NCBI GenBank assembly: GCA_036746875.1
Contig: DAIODI010000093.1
Location: 1 to 10,783, forward strand
Direction: 5' to 3'
DNA length: 10,783 nucleotides
Origin: DAIODI01 sp036746875
GTDB taxonomy: Bacteria > Pseudomonadota > Alphaproteobacteria > Rhizobiales > Aestuariivirgaceae
The notes below the pieces were generated by a model. The model made no database searches, was not told the DNA's origin, and saw only the letters and a list, made by a program, of their open reading frames with translations. Below are positions 1 to 6,852 of the stretch, piece by piece (the stretch's first letter is position 1; each line of letters opens with the position of its first letter). A program made the position numbers and the translations under genes.

Positions 1-1
1 G

Positions 2-553
2 CGGTCCACCACGGGCCTTCACCCCCCCGCCCCCACGCCGGCGGCCGCCCGGCTTGGGCGGGCGTCGGACACCAGGGGGGCGGTGCTGCGCGGGCGCGCG
101 CGACCGGGGCACGGGTCGCACGACCACCGGCATGATGACGCCCCCGGCGAGGGCCCGGTTCGCGCGTTCCGTCACGATCGCGACATCCGTTCGTTCGCCC
201 TCGCCACCGGTCAGGCCATCTCGCCGCAGGGGCTGGAGATGTTCCTCGAGCTGTTGCAGAGCTTCCACGGCAAGAACCTGTTGCGCATGAAGGCGATCGT
301 GAAGCTCACCGACGACGACGCCCGCCCGGTGGCGCTGCACGCGGTCCAGCATGTCCTGCATCCGCCGTACCGGCTCGCCAACTGGCCGGACGCAGACCGC
401 CGGACACGGCTGGTGTTCGTCACCCGCGGCATCGAGCGCGCCGACCTTGAAAGGCTATTCGCCGCGTTCACCGATCCGTTGACCGGGCAGGGCGCGGCGA
501 CGGCGGACGCGACGCTGTCGCTCAGGGGCCTCGGCGGGTCAGCGGACGGGTGA
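2..553 (+). CDS. CobW-family GTPase / metallochaperone, C-terminal part (5' truncated by window edge)
   Basis: This frame is open from the first bases, so the gene starts outside the window. What is visible is a histidine-rich linker (HDHRHDD, bases ~115-136) followed by a typical CobW C-terminal domain. That domain includes IRSFAL, LLRMKAIVKL, the HAVQHVLHPP segment, and RTRLVFVTRGIERADLERLFAAF near the end. CobW/COG0523 proteins are G3E GTPases that deliver metals (zinc, cobalt and others) to target proteins; the His-rich stretch is the usual metal-binding element. The N-terminal GTPase motifs (P-loop, GCxCC) lie outside the window, so the metal cannot be guessed. The first ~110 bases do not read as recognisable CobW sequence and contain C7, C5 and G6 runs, so that stretch may be poor-quality sequence. 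The stop codon (551-553) lies inside the tail of the convergent hydrolase gene, giving a 32-bp 3' overlap. The family call is confident, the substrate is not. Confidence 0.85.
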   Translation, partial: RSTTGLHPPAPTPAAARLGRASDTRGAVLRGRARPGHGSHDHRHDDAPGEGPVRAFRHDRDIRSFALATGQAISPQGLEMFLELLQSFHGKNLLRMKAIVKLTDDDARPVALHAVQHVLHPPYRLANWPDADRRTRLVFVTRGIERADLERLFAAFTDPLTGQGAATADATLSLRGLGGSADG

Positions 554-1397
554 GACAGGTGGGGCCGCCCTCGCCCTTCCGGCAGATCTCGCCGGCCTCG
601 ATGACATGGACGCGACACCCGGCGGCCTCAAGCCGCCGCGCCGTTTGCGGGTTTCCCGCCACCACAATCACCTCGCGCGGGGCGACCGCCAGAACGTTGC
701 AGCCCATGGTCGCAAACTCCGCGTCCGGAACCTCGACGAAGCCGAAGCCCCGCGCCTCCAGAAACTCCACAAGGCGCACCGGCATGAGCGGCAGGTGGAC
801 CACCGCGAGATCGCGATCGACCGGCGAGAGCACCGACATCAGGTGAAACACATCGCCCCGGCCCTTGTGGTGCGGCAGATCGAACGTCTCGACGGCGAAC
901 GTCCCCGCGCCGATCGCGGCAAGCTGGGCTGCGCCTTCGAGGTTCGTGCGGTAGCCGATGCCGGCAAGCAGCGTGCGTCGGTCGAGCCAGACGAGATCGC
1001 CGCCCTCCACCTTGCCCGGCGGCTCGATGCGCCCGGCAAGCGCAAATCCGTGGGCCTCAAGAAGGCCGGCGTTTCGCAACGGTTCCTCGGCGCGGGCCGG
1101 CTTGCCCATGCTCGCCGCCACCAGTCCTTTCGGCGTCACGATCAGGCTGTCGCGCACATACAGGCTGTCGAGACCCAGCCCCACGGCGTCGGGGAGCGCG
1201 ATCACATCATCGGCAAACCGGGCAAGTATCGCTTCGAACGCCTTGTACTCGGCCACCGCCGCGTCGAAATCCGGCGCGGCGTGATAAGTGCGCGCCCGCC
1301 ACTGCGCGGCGATCCGCCCGGGCGAGGCGAACGCCGCCTGCGGCCGCCGGATCGTCAGGCGAGCGATCCGAGCGTATTCGTTGAACTCACTTTCCAT
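522..1397 (-). CDS. Guanidine-modifying hydrolase, dimethylargininase/arginine deiminase superfamily
   Basis: A 291-aa cytoplasmic protein of the amidinotransferase/DDAH fold. The expected catalytic set can be read: an acidic substrate contact in LYVRDSLIV (D83), the KVEGGD motif (E131, D134), the catalytic His in DVFHLMSVLSP (H185), and the nucleophile Cys281 in EGGPTCLTRPL near the C-terminus. Members hydrolyse or transfer guanidino groups of arginine, methylarginines or related compounds through a covalent Cys-thiouronium intermediate. The Cys-His-acid set is complete, so the enzyme should be active, but the substrate (dimethylarginine giving citrulline and dimethylamine, arginine, or another guanidine) cannot be read from sequence. 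I chose the ATG at 1395-1397. An in-frame upstream ATG at 1490 would run 104 bp into the tusA-like gene and adds nothing family-like. The start overlaps the end of the TusA-family gene by 11 bp, implying co-transcription and probably coupled translation. The 3' end overlaps the convergent CobW gene by 32 bp. Confidence 0.85.
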   Translation of the reverse strand: MESEFNEYARIARLTIRRPQAAFASPGRIAAQWRARTYHAAPDFDAAVAEYKAFEAILARFADDVIALPDAVGLGLDSLYVRDSLIVTPKGLVAASMGKPARAEEPLRNAGLLEAHGFALAGRIEPPGKVEGGDLVWLDRRTLLAGIGYRTNLEGAAQLAAIGAGTFAVETFDLPHHKGRGDVFHLMSVLSPVDRDLAVVHLPLMPVRLVEFLEARGFGFVEVPDAEFATMGCNVLAVAPREVIVVAGNPQTARRLEAAGCRVHVIEAGEICRKGEGGPTCLTRPLTRRGP

Positions 1398-1638
1398 GAT
1401 TTTTTCGAATGATAAATGAGTATTCGCCGTGCGCTTCGGCAGCGACCACAAGGTCGTGACCACTCTCGCCGCACCAGTGCGGAAAATCAATGGCGGAAGC
1501 CGGGTCGGTCGCCAGAATTCTCAAGGTCTCCCCGGGTTTCATGGTGGAAATGCGCTTGCGGGCCTTGAGCACGGGAAGCGGGCACAAGAGCCCGCGGACG
1601 TCGAGTTCGGCGTCTGTGGGGGTTGAACTTCTGGACAC
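1387..1638 (-). CDS. tusA: TusA/SirA/YedF-family sulfur carrier protein
   Basis: A small protein of 83 aa, the usual length for the family. It carries the signature LDVRGLLCPLPVLKARK, with the active cysteine at residue 19 in the CPxP motif, followed by the typical KPGETLRILATDP and a DFPHWC segment. TusA proteins accept persulfide sulfur from a cysteine desulfurase (IscS) and hand it to tRNA thiolation, sulfur oxidation or molybdenum-cofactor pathways. The start is a GTG at 1636-1638: an in-frame TGA lies four codons upstream and the next in-frame ATG would remove the CPxP motif. A GGA lies about 10 bases upstream as a weak ribosome site. It is the first gene of a leftward pair with the hydrolase gene and is divergent from the formate dehydrogenase genes. 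Because FdhD needs persulfide sulfur to mature formate dehydrogenase, a role in that route is plausible, but this is inference from position only. Confidence 0.88.
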   Translation of the reverse strand: MSRSSTPTDAELDVRGLLCPLPVLKARKRISTMKPGETLRILATDPASAIDFPHWCGESGHDLVVAAEAHGEYSFIIRKNHGK

Positions 1639-1776
1639 CTCACATCATTCCATTTTATTGTGATGGTCGAGAGCTTGAGTGTGGCGACGCCTTTCTGCCG
1701 GCGCAAGGGGTTCGCTTCACATGTCATGAGATACGGCCAGCGAACCCGTTCGCGGCCGAACGGAGAACACCTTCGC
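1639..1776. promoter_or_regulatory. Divergent intergenic region between tusA-like gene and formate dehydrogenase operon
   Basis: This 138-bp gap is the largest non-coding stretch in the window and must carry the promoters for both directions. Its left end (about 1641-1662) is AT-richer than anything around it, as expected of a promoter melting region, but I could not fit a convincing -35/-10 pair in either direction. A -24/-12 sigma-54 motif was tested and does not fit. The right end is filled by inverted repeats described in the next entry. The ribosome site for the dehydrogenase is GGAG at 1762-1765, 11 bases before the ATG at 1777. Confidence 0.6.
1708..1763 (+). repeat. Cluster of GTTCGC/GCGAAC inverted repeats in the formate dehydrogenase leader
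   Basis: Four half-sites with the core GTTCG or its complement lie within 54 bases. (A) GGGTTCGCT (1708-1716) pairs perfectly over 9 bp with AGCGAACCC (1739-1747), with a 22-nt loop. (B) GCGAAC (1740-1745) and GTTCGC (1748-1753) form a compact 14-bp dyad with a CC centre, a shape typical of protein operators. (C) CCGTTCG (1746-1752) and CGAACGG (1757-1763) form a 7-bp hairpin with a CGGC tetraloop, whose last two bases are the first two bases of the GGAG ribosome site (1762-1765). The dyads share bases, so B excludes both A and C, while A and C clash over only two bases. The repeats are directly visible; whether they act as an operator, an RNA switch or neither is unknown. Confidence 0.6.
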
Positions 1777-3483
1777 ATGAACAAGCCGTCGCATCCGGAA
1801 GACTTCAAGCCGATCCGGCCCGGCGCCGGCGTCAAGCGCAGGGCGCGGGCGTTCGCGAAGGGCCGCCAGGTGGAGCCCGACGCGCTCGCCGCCGTGGCGC
1901 GCCTGCTCAGGGGCCGCGCCATCCAGCGCGATCACCTGATCGAGTATCTGCACCTGATCCACGACGCCTTCGGCTATCTGTCGGCGCGCCATCTCGCCGC
2001 GCTGGCGCAGATCATGCGGCTCGCCTACGCCGAGGTGTTCGAGGTGGCGACGTTCTATCACCACTTCGATGTGGTGAAGGAAGGCGAAGCCGCCCCGCCC
2101 GAGGTCACCATCCGGGTGTGCGATTCGCTCTCCTGCGAGCTTGCCGGTTCGCGCGAGCTGATCGAGAAGCTGACCGCAAAGGCGGGCCGCTCCGTGCGTG
2201 TGGTCCATGCCCCGTGCATGGGGCTGTGCGACAAGGCGCCCGCCGCGGCGGTGGGCCGGAACTACACCGGCCATGTCTCTGCGACCAAGCTCCTCGCCAT
2301 GGCGAAGGCGCGCGAGACAAAGCCCGCAAGGCCGAAGTACGAGACGCTCAAGGCCTACATGAAGCGCGGCGGCTATGCGGTGCTGCGCAACCTGCGGGCC
2401 GGGCAGCGCACGCCCGACCAGGTGATCGAGGAGTTCCAGGCGGCGGGCCTGCGCGGTCTTGGCGGGGCGGGCTTTCCGTCCGGCCAGAAATGGAAGTTCG
2501 TCCGCGCCGGCGGCGCGCCGCGCTATCTCTGCATCAACGGCGACGAGGGCGAGCCCGGCACCTTCAAGGACCGGCTCTACCTTGAGGCGCGGCCGCACCA
2601 GTTTCTGGAGGGCATGCTGATCGCGGCGTGGGGCGTGGAGGCGGCGCGAGCCTACATCTACATGCGCGACGAGTACCCGGCGGCGATCGATCTGCTGCGC
2701 AAGGAGATCGCGGCGCTGGAGAAGGAAGGCATCGTGCGCCGGGGCGACATCGAACTGCGCCGCGGCGCGGGCGCCTACATCTGCGGCGAAGAGTCGGCGA
2801 TGATCGAATCGATCGAGGGCAACCGCGGCCTGCCCCGGCACCGCCCGCCCTACGTCGCCCAGGTGGGCCTGTTCAACCGGCCCACCCTCGTCCACAACGT
2901 CGAAACCGTGTTCTGGATGCCGGAAATCCTGGCGAAAGGCGCGGCCTGGTTCGCGGGCCTCGGCAAGGAAGGCCACAAGGGCATCCGCTCGTATTCCGTG
3001 TCGGGCCGGGTGAAGACGCCCGGCGTGGTGTTCGCTTCCGCCGGGACCACCGCCAGCGAGCTGATCGCGCGCTGCGGCGGCATGGCGAAGGGTCACACCT
3101 TCAAGGGCTACCTGCCCGGCGGCGCCTCGGGCGGCATCCTGCCGGCGTCGATGGCCGACCTGCCGCTCGACTTCGGGCAGCTCGAAAAGCATGGCTGCTT
3201 CGTCGGCAGCCACGCGGTGGTGATCCTCTCCGACCACGACAGCATGCGCGACGTGGCGCTCAACCTGCTGAGGTTCTTCAAGGAGGAATCCTGCGGCCAG
3301 TGCACGCCGTGCCGGGTCGGCTGCGAGAAGGCGGTGGCGCTGATGTCGAAGAAGACCTGGGACGCCGATCTCCTCACCCAGCTTGGCGCGGCGATGACCG
3401 ACGCCTCGATCTGCGGGCTGGGACAGGCCGCGCCGAACCCCATCCGTTCGGTGATCAGGCACTTTGCGGAGGATATCGCGTGA
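1777..3483 (+). CDS. fdsB: NAD-dependent formate dehydrogenase, fused gamma-beta (NuoE-NuoF-like) subunit
   Basis: This 568-aa cytoplasmic subunit takes electrons from the alpha subunit and reduces NAD+. Residues ~30-165 are a NuoE-like thioredoxin-fold [2Fe-2S] domain (C115, C120, C147, C151; motifs VCDSLSC and APCMGLC). Residues ~190-568 are NuoF-like. They include GLGGAGFPSGQKW (228-238) and NGDEGEPGTFKDR (254-266) for FMN/NAD(H), AYICGEESAMIESIEGNRG (333-351), and a [4Fe-4S] site at C506, C509, C512 (ESCGQCTPC) with C546 (SICGLGQ). In Rhodobacter-type enzymes these are two proteins, FdsG and FdsB. The fusion matches the beta subunit of the Methylobacterium FDH1 enzyme. The ATG at 1777 has GGAG 11 bases upstream; a longer in-frame start at 1660 adds 39 residues that do not look family-like. 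The stop overlaps the next start by one base (TGATG). Naming varies (fdsB, fdh1B, fdhB). Confidence 0.95.
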   Translation: MNKPSHPEDFKPIRPGAGVKRRARAFAKGRQVEPDALAAVARLLRGRAIQRDHLIEYLHLIHDAFGYLSARHLAALAQIMRLAYAEVFEVATFYHHFDVVKEGEAAPPEVTIRVCDSLSCELAGSRELIEKLTAKAGRSVRVVHAPCMGLCDKAPAAAVGRNYTGHVSATKLLAMAKARETKPARPKYETLKAYMKRGGYAVLRNLRAGQRTPDQVIEEFQAAGLRGLGGAGFPSGQKWKFVRAGGAPRYLCINGDEGEPGTFKDRLYLEARPHQFLEGMLIAAWGVEAARAYIYMRDEYPAAIDLLRKEIAALEKEGIVRRGDIELRRGAGAYICGEESAMIESIEGNRGLPRHRPPYVAQVGLFNRPTLVHNVETVFWMPEILAKGAAWFAGLGKEGHKGIRSYSVSGRVKTPGVVFASAGTTASELIARCGGMAKGHTFKGYLPGGASGGILPASMADLPLDFGQLEKHGCFVGSHAVVILSDHDSMRDVALNLLRFFKEESCGQCTPCRVGCEKAVALMSKKTWDADLLTQLGAAMTDASICGLGQAAPNPIRSVIRHFAEDIA

Positions 3484-6266
3484 TGGCCGACAGAATTGTG
3501 TTCACCCTCGACGGCCGCGAGGTCGAGGCGCAGCCCGGCGAAACCATCTGGCAGGTGGCGAAGCGCGAGGGCGTCACCATTCCCCACCTGTGCTGGAAGG
3601 ACGCGCCCGGCTACCGCGCCGACGGCAACTGCCGCGCCTGCGTGGTCGAGGTCGAGGGCGAGCGGGTGCTCGCCGCATCCTGCATCCGCAAGCCTGCGGC
3701 GGGGATGAAGGTCCACACCCAGACGGAGCGCGCCAAGGCGTCGCGCCACATGGTGTTCGAGCTGCTCTACGCCGACCAGCCGAAGCCGGAGAACGCCCAC
3801 GACAGCCAGTCAGCGTTCCGCGCCTGGGCGAAGGCGATGGACGTCTCCGTGTCGCGCTTCCCGAAATCGGACGCGCCGAAGGCCGATCTGTCGCACCCGG
3901 CGATGGCGGTGAACCTCGACGCCTGCATCCACTGCAACCTGTGTGTGCGCGCCTGCCGCGAGGTGCAGGTCAACGACGTCATCGGGATGGCCTGGCGCGG
4001 CGCGGACTCGAAGATCGTGTTCGACTTCGACGACCCCATGGGCCAGTCCACCTGCGTGGCGTGCGGCGAGTGCGTGCAGGCCTGCCCCACCGGCGCGCTG
4101 ATGCCGGCCTCGATCGTGGACGACAAGCAGCGCGGCGGCCGCGAGGCGGACCGCAAGGTGGACTCTGTGTGCCCCTATTGCGGCGTCGGCTGCCAGATCA
4201 CCTACAACCTGCGCAAGGACGAGGCCGGCAAGGAGACCATCGCCTGGGTCGAGGGCCGAGACGGCCCCGCCAACGAGAACCGCCTGTGCGTGAAGGGCCG
4301 CTTCGGCTTCGACTACGTCGCCAGCCCGGAGCGGCTGGCCAAGCCGCTGATCCGCAAGCCCGGCCTGCCCAAGGGCGTCAACATCGATCCGATGAACCCG
4401 CTCACCCACTTCCGCGAGGCGACCTGGGAGGAGGCGCTGGAGTTCGCCGCTTCCGGCCTCTCCCGCATCAAGGCGCAGCACGGTCCGAAAGCGCTCGCCG
4501 GGTTCGGTTCGGCGAAGTGCTCCAACGAGGAGGCCTACCTGTTCCAGAAGCTCGTGCGCGCCGGTTTCGGCTCCAACAACGTCGATCACTGCACGAGGCT
4601 TTGCCATGCCTCGTCGGTGGCGGCGCTGATGGAGACCATCGGTTCGGGCGCGGTGACGGCCCCGTTCACGGCGGTGCGCGATTCGGATGTGATCGTGGTC
4701 ATCGGCGCCAACCCGACTGAGAACCACCCCGTCGCCGCCACCTACTTCAAGCAGGCGGCCAAGCGCGGGGCGGAGCTGATCGTCATGGATCCGCGCGGCA
4801 CGGCGCTGAAGCGCCACGCCACCCACATGCTGCAGTTCCGCAACGGCGGCGACGTGTCGCTGCTCAATGCGATGATGAACGTCATCGTCACCGAAAAGCT
4901 CTACGACGCCCAGTACATCCAGGCCCATACGGAAGGGTTCGAGCGGCTGAAGAAGCACCTCGAACAGTTCACCCCGGAAGCGATGGAGCCGATCTGCGGC
5001 ATCCCGGCGGATGAGATCCGCACCGTGGCGCGCAAATACGCGCGCGCCAACGCCGCGATCATCTTCTGGGGCATGGGCGTGTCGCAGCACACCCACGGCA
5101 CCGACAACGCCCGCTGCCTGATTTCGCTCGCGCTGATGTGCGGGCAGACCGGCCGGCCCGGCGCCGGCCTTCATCCGCTGCGCGGCCAGAACAACGTCCA
5201 GGGCGCCTCCGACGCCGGCCTCATCCCGATGGTCTTCCCCGACTACATGAAGGTTGGCGTGGACGCGATCCGCACCCGCTTCGAGGAGCTCTGGCAGGCG
5301 AAGCTCGATCCCGAACCCGGCCTCACCGTGGTGGAGACGATGGACGCCATCCACGCCGGCAAGGTGAAGGGCATGTACATCATGGGCGAGAACCCCGCGA
5401 TGTCCGACCCCGACGTGGGCCACGCCCGCGAGGCGCTGGCCGCGCTCGAACACCTGGTCGTACAGGATATCTTCCTCACCGAAACGGCGATGTTCGCCGA
5501 CGTGGTGCTGCCGGCGTCCGCCTGGCCCGAGAAGGACGGCACCGTCTCCAACACCAACCGGCAGGTGCAGATGGGCCGCCGGGCGCTGACGCCGCCGGGC
5601 GAGGCCCGCCCCGACTGGTGGATCACCGTCGAGATCGCCAGGCGTATGGGCCTGCCGTGGACCTACGCGCACCCGAAGGACGTGTTCGCCGAGATGAAGC
5701 TCGCCATGCCGTCGCTCGACAACATCACCTGGGACCGCCTCGAACGCGAAAGCGCCGTCGCCTACCCCTGCCCGGCGCCCGATCATCCGGGCATGGACAT
5801 CGTGTTCGCCGACCGCTTCCCCACCACCTCGGGGCTGGGCAAGTTCGTGCCCGCCAACGTGCTGCCGCCGGACGCGCGTCCGGACGCGGAGTTCCCCTTC
5901 GTGCTCTCCACCGGCCGGCAGCTTGAGCACTGGCACACCGGCGCGATGACCCGGCGGGCGAGCGTGCTCGACGCGGTGGAGCCGGAGCCGACGGCGCAGA
6001 TGAACCCCGCCGATATCGCCCGCTTCGGCATTGCGGCGGGAGACCAGGTGCGCGTCACCTCGCGTCGCGGATCGGTGGTGATCCGCGTGCGCGCCGAAAC
6101 GGGCATGCAGCAGGGCGTGGTGTTCATTCCGTTCGCCTACGTCGAGGCGGCGGCGAACCTGCTCACCAACCCCAAGCTCGATCCGTTCGGCAAGATCCCG
6201 GAGTTCAAGTACTGCGCGGTGAAGATCGAGCCGGTGAAGCCCGCCCGCCTCGCCGCCGCCGAGTGA
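3483..6266 (+). CDS. fdhF: Formate dehydrogenase catalytic alpha subunit (Mo/W-bis-MGD, cysteine type)
   Basis: This 927-aa subunit oxidises formate to CO2 at a molybdenum or tungsten bis-MGD centre. Domains in order: an N-terminal [2Fe-2S] domain (C37, C50, C53, C67); a two-cluster ferredoxin domain (C148/C151/C154/C158 and C191/C194/C197/C201); a cofactor-proximal [4Fe-4S] (C230, C233, C237, C269) with the conserved electron-relay Lys271; the molybdopterin domain; and a C-terminal molydopterin-binding domain from about residue 810. The metal ligand is Cys374 followed by His375 (RLCHASSVA), so no selenocysteine is involved. Arg567 in LRGQNNVQG is the second-shell formate residue known from the family. 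No Cys lies between residues 67 and 148, so the HxxxCxxCxxxxxC cluster site of NuoG is missing. GGAGG at 3468-3472, 10 bases upstream, sets the start, which overlaps the beta stop by one base. Also named fdsA or fdh1A in related systems. Mo versus W cannot be told from sequence. Confidence 0.96.
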   Translation: MADRIVFTLDGREVEAQPGETIWQVAKREGVTIPHLCWKDAPGYRADGNCRACVVEVEGERVLAASCIRKPAAGMKVHTQTERAKASRHMVFELLYADQPKPENAHDSQSAFRAWAKAMDVSVSRFPKSDAPKADLSHPAMAVNLDACIHCNLCVRACREVQVNDVIGMAWRGADSKIVFDFDDPMGQSTCVACGECVQACPTGALMPASIVDDKQRGGREADRKVDSVCPYCGVGCQITYNLRKDEAGKETIAWVEGRDGPANENRLCVKGRFGFDYVASPERLAKPLIRKPGLPKGVNIDPMNPLTHFREATWEEALEFAASGLSRIKAQHGPKALAGFGSAKCSNEEAYLFQKLVRAGFGSNNVDHCTRLCHASSVAALMETIGSGAVTAPFTAVRDSDVIVVIGANPTENHPVAATYFKQAAKRGAELIVMDPRGTALKRHATHMLQFRNGGDVSLLNAMMNVIVTEKLYDAQYIQAHTEGFERLKKHLEQFTPEAMEPICGIPADEIRTVARKYARANAAIIFWGMGVSQHTHGTDNARCLISLALMCGQTGRPGAGLHPLRGQNNVQGASDAGLIPMVFPDYMKVGVDAIRTRFEELWQAKLDPEPGLTVVETMDAIHAGKVKGMYIMGENPAMSDPDVGHAREALAALEHLVVQDIFLTETAMFADVVLPASAWPEKDGTVSNTNRQVQMGRRALTPPGEARPDWWITVEIARRMGLPWTYAHPKDVFAEMKLAMPSLDNITWDRLERESAVAYPCPAPDHPGMDIVFADRFPTTSGLGKFVPANVLPPDARPDAEFPFVLSTGRQLEHWHTGAMTRRASVLDAVEPEPTAQMNPADIARFGIAAGDQVRVTSRRGSVVIRVRAETGMQQGVVFIPFAYVEAAANLLTNPKLDPFGKIPEFKYCAVKIEPVKPARLAAAE

Positions 6267-6273
6267 GAATGCG

Positions 6274-6852
6274 ATGGCGGTCCTCGAAAAGCCGAAGATC
6301 GAAGGCCGCGTCGAGGCGCTGCTCGCCAGTGCGCGCCGCGAGACAGGACTGGAGAAGCATCGGGTCGGGCGGCTCGGCCTCAGCTTCGACGGCGTCGAGG
6401 GCGATTGTCACGGCGGGCGCACCCGCCCTTCGGACAGCCGCATGGTGACGCAGTACGCGCGCGGCACGGAGGTGGCGAACACACGCCAGGTGTCGATCCT
6501 CTCGGTCGAGGAACTGGCGGAAGTGGCCCGCACCCTCGGCATCCCGGCGCTGCCGCCGGAGTGGGTGGGCGCAAACATCGTTGTCTCCGGCATTCCCGAC
6601 CTGACGCTCTTGCCGCCGTCCACCCGGCTGAAGTTCTCCTCCGGCGCCACGATCATCGTCGATCTGGAGAATGCGCCCTGCCGCCATGTCGGTGACGTCA
6701 TCGAAAAGCATCACCCCGGCGTCGGCGCGAAGTTTGTCGCCGCGGCGAAGCACAAGCGCGGCGTGGTCGGCTGGGTGGAGAAGCCCGGCGCCATCGCCAC
6801 CGGCGATGTGATCAAGCTCTATGCGCCGCCGCGCCGCCTGTGGGCGCACTGA
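6274..6852 (+). CDS. MOSC-domain protein
   Basis: This 192-aa soluble protein is covered almost fully by a MOSC domain (the molybdenum-cofactor sulfurase C-terminal fold). Visible family features are the early GVEGDCHGG (39-48), the WVGANIVVSGI segment (97-107), and the conserved cysteine of ENAPCRHVG at C136. MOSC proteins bind molybdenum cofactor or carry sulfur for metal-sulfur centre assembly, and stand-alone versions such as YiiM reduce N-hydroxylated compounds. The start lies 7 bases past the alpha-subunit stop with GAGTGAGA just upstream, so it is co-transcribed with the dehydrogenase. Position suggests a role in cofactor sulfuration or insertion for that enzyme, but an N-oxide-reducing or detoxifying role cannot be excluded. 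Its stop codon directly abuts the stop of the convergent permease gene. Confidence 0.88.
   Translation: MAVLEKPKIEGRVEALLASARRETGLEKHRVGRLGLSFDGVEGDCHGGRTRPSDSRMVTQYARGTEVANTRQVSILSVEELAEVARTLGIPALPPEWVGANIVVSGIPDLTLLPPSTRLKFSSGATIIVDLENAPCRHVGDVIEKHHPGVGAKFVAAAKHKRGVVGWVEKPGAIATGDVIKLYAPPRRLWAH

Noticed and set aside
606..1412. Plus-strand open frame of 268 codons through the hydrolase gene
   Set aside because: It covers the antisense of a protein with a full catalytic set; the translation is Arg/His-rich and unrecognisable.
1681..1700. Possible sigma-54 (-24/-12) promoter TGGC...TGC
   Set aside because: GG and GC are separated by 12 bases instead of 10, and the flanking consensus is absent.
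1740..1761. Possible alphaproteobacterial LexA box (GAAC-N7-GAAC or GTTC-N7-GTTC) in the dehydrogenase leader
   Set aside because: The two GAAC copies (1742-1745, 1758-1761) are 12 bases apart and the two GTTC copies are much further apart; spacing does not fit.
1700..1776. Molybdenum-cofactor (Moco) riboswitch ahead of the formate dehydrogenase genes
   Set aside because: The hairpins are real but the space is short and I could not match the known Moco RNA consensus; a covariance-model search would be needed to support it.
1717..3462. Long open frame on the minus strand (581 codons) opposite the dehydrogenase beta gene
   Set aside because: A shadow of the GC-rich codon pattern: Arg/His/Ala/Gly-rich with no family features, fully antisense to a clear NuoE-NuoF protein.
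4602..4604. Selenocysteine at the formate dehydrogenase active site
   Set aside because: The metal-ligand codon is TGC (cysteine), not TGA, and the frame is uninterrupted.
3810..5936. Minus-strand open frame of 708 codons opposite the alpha subunit
   Set aside because: Same GC-rich shadow effect; composition is dominated by His, Arg, Gly, Val with no domain, while the plus strand has all formate dehydrogenase motifs.
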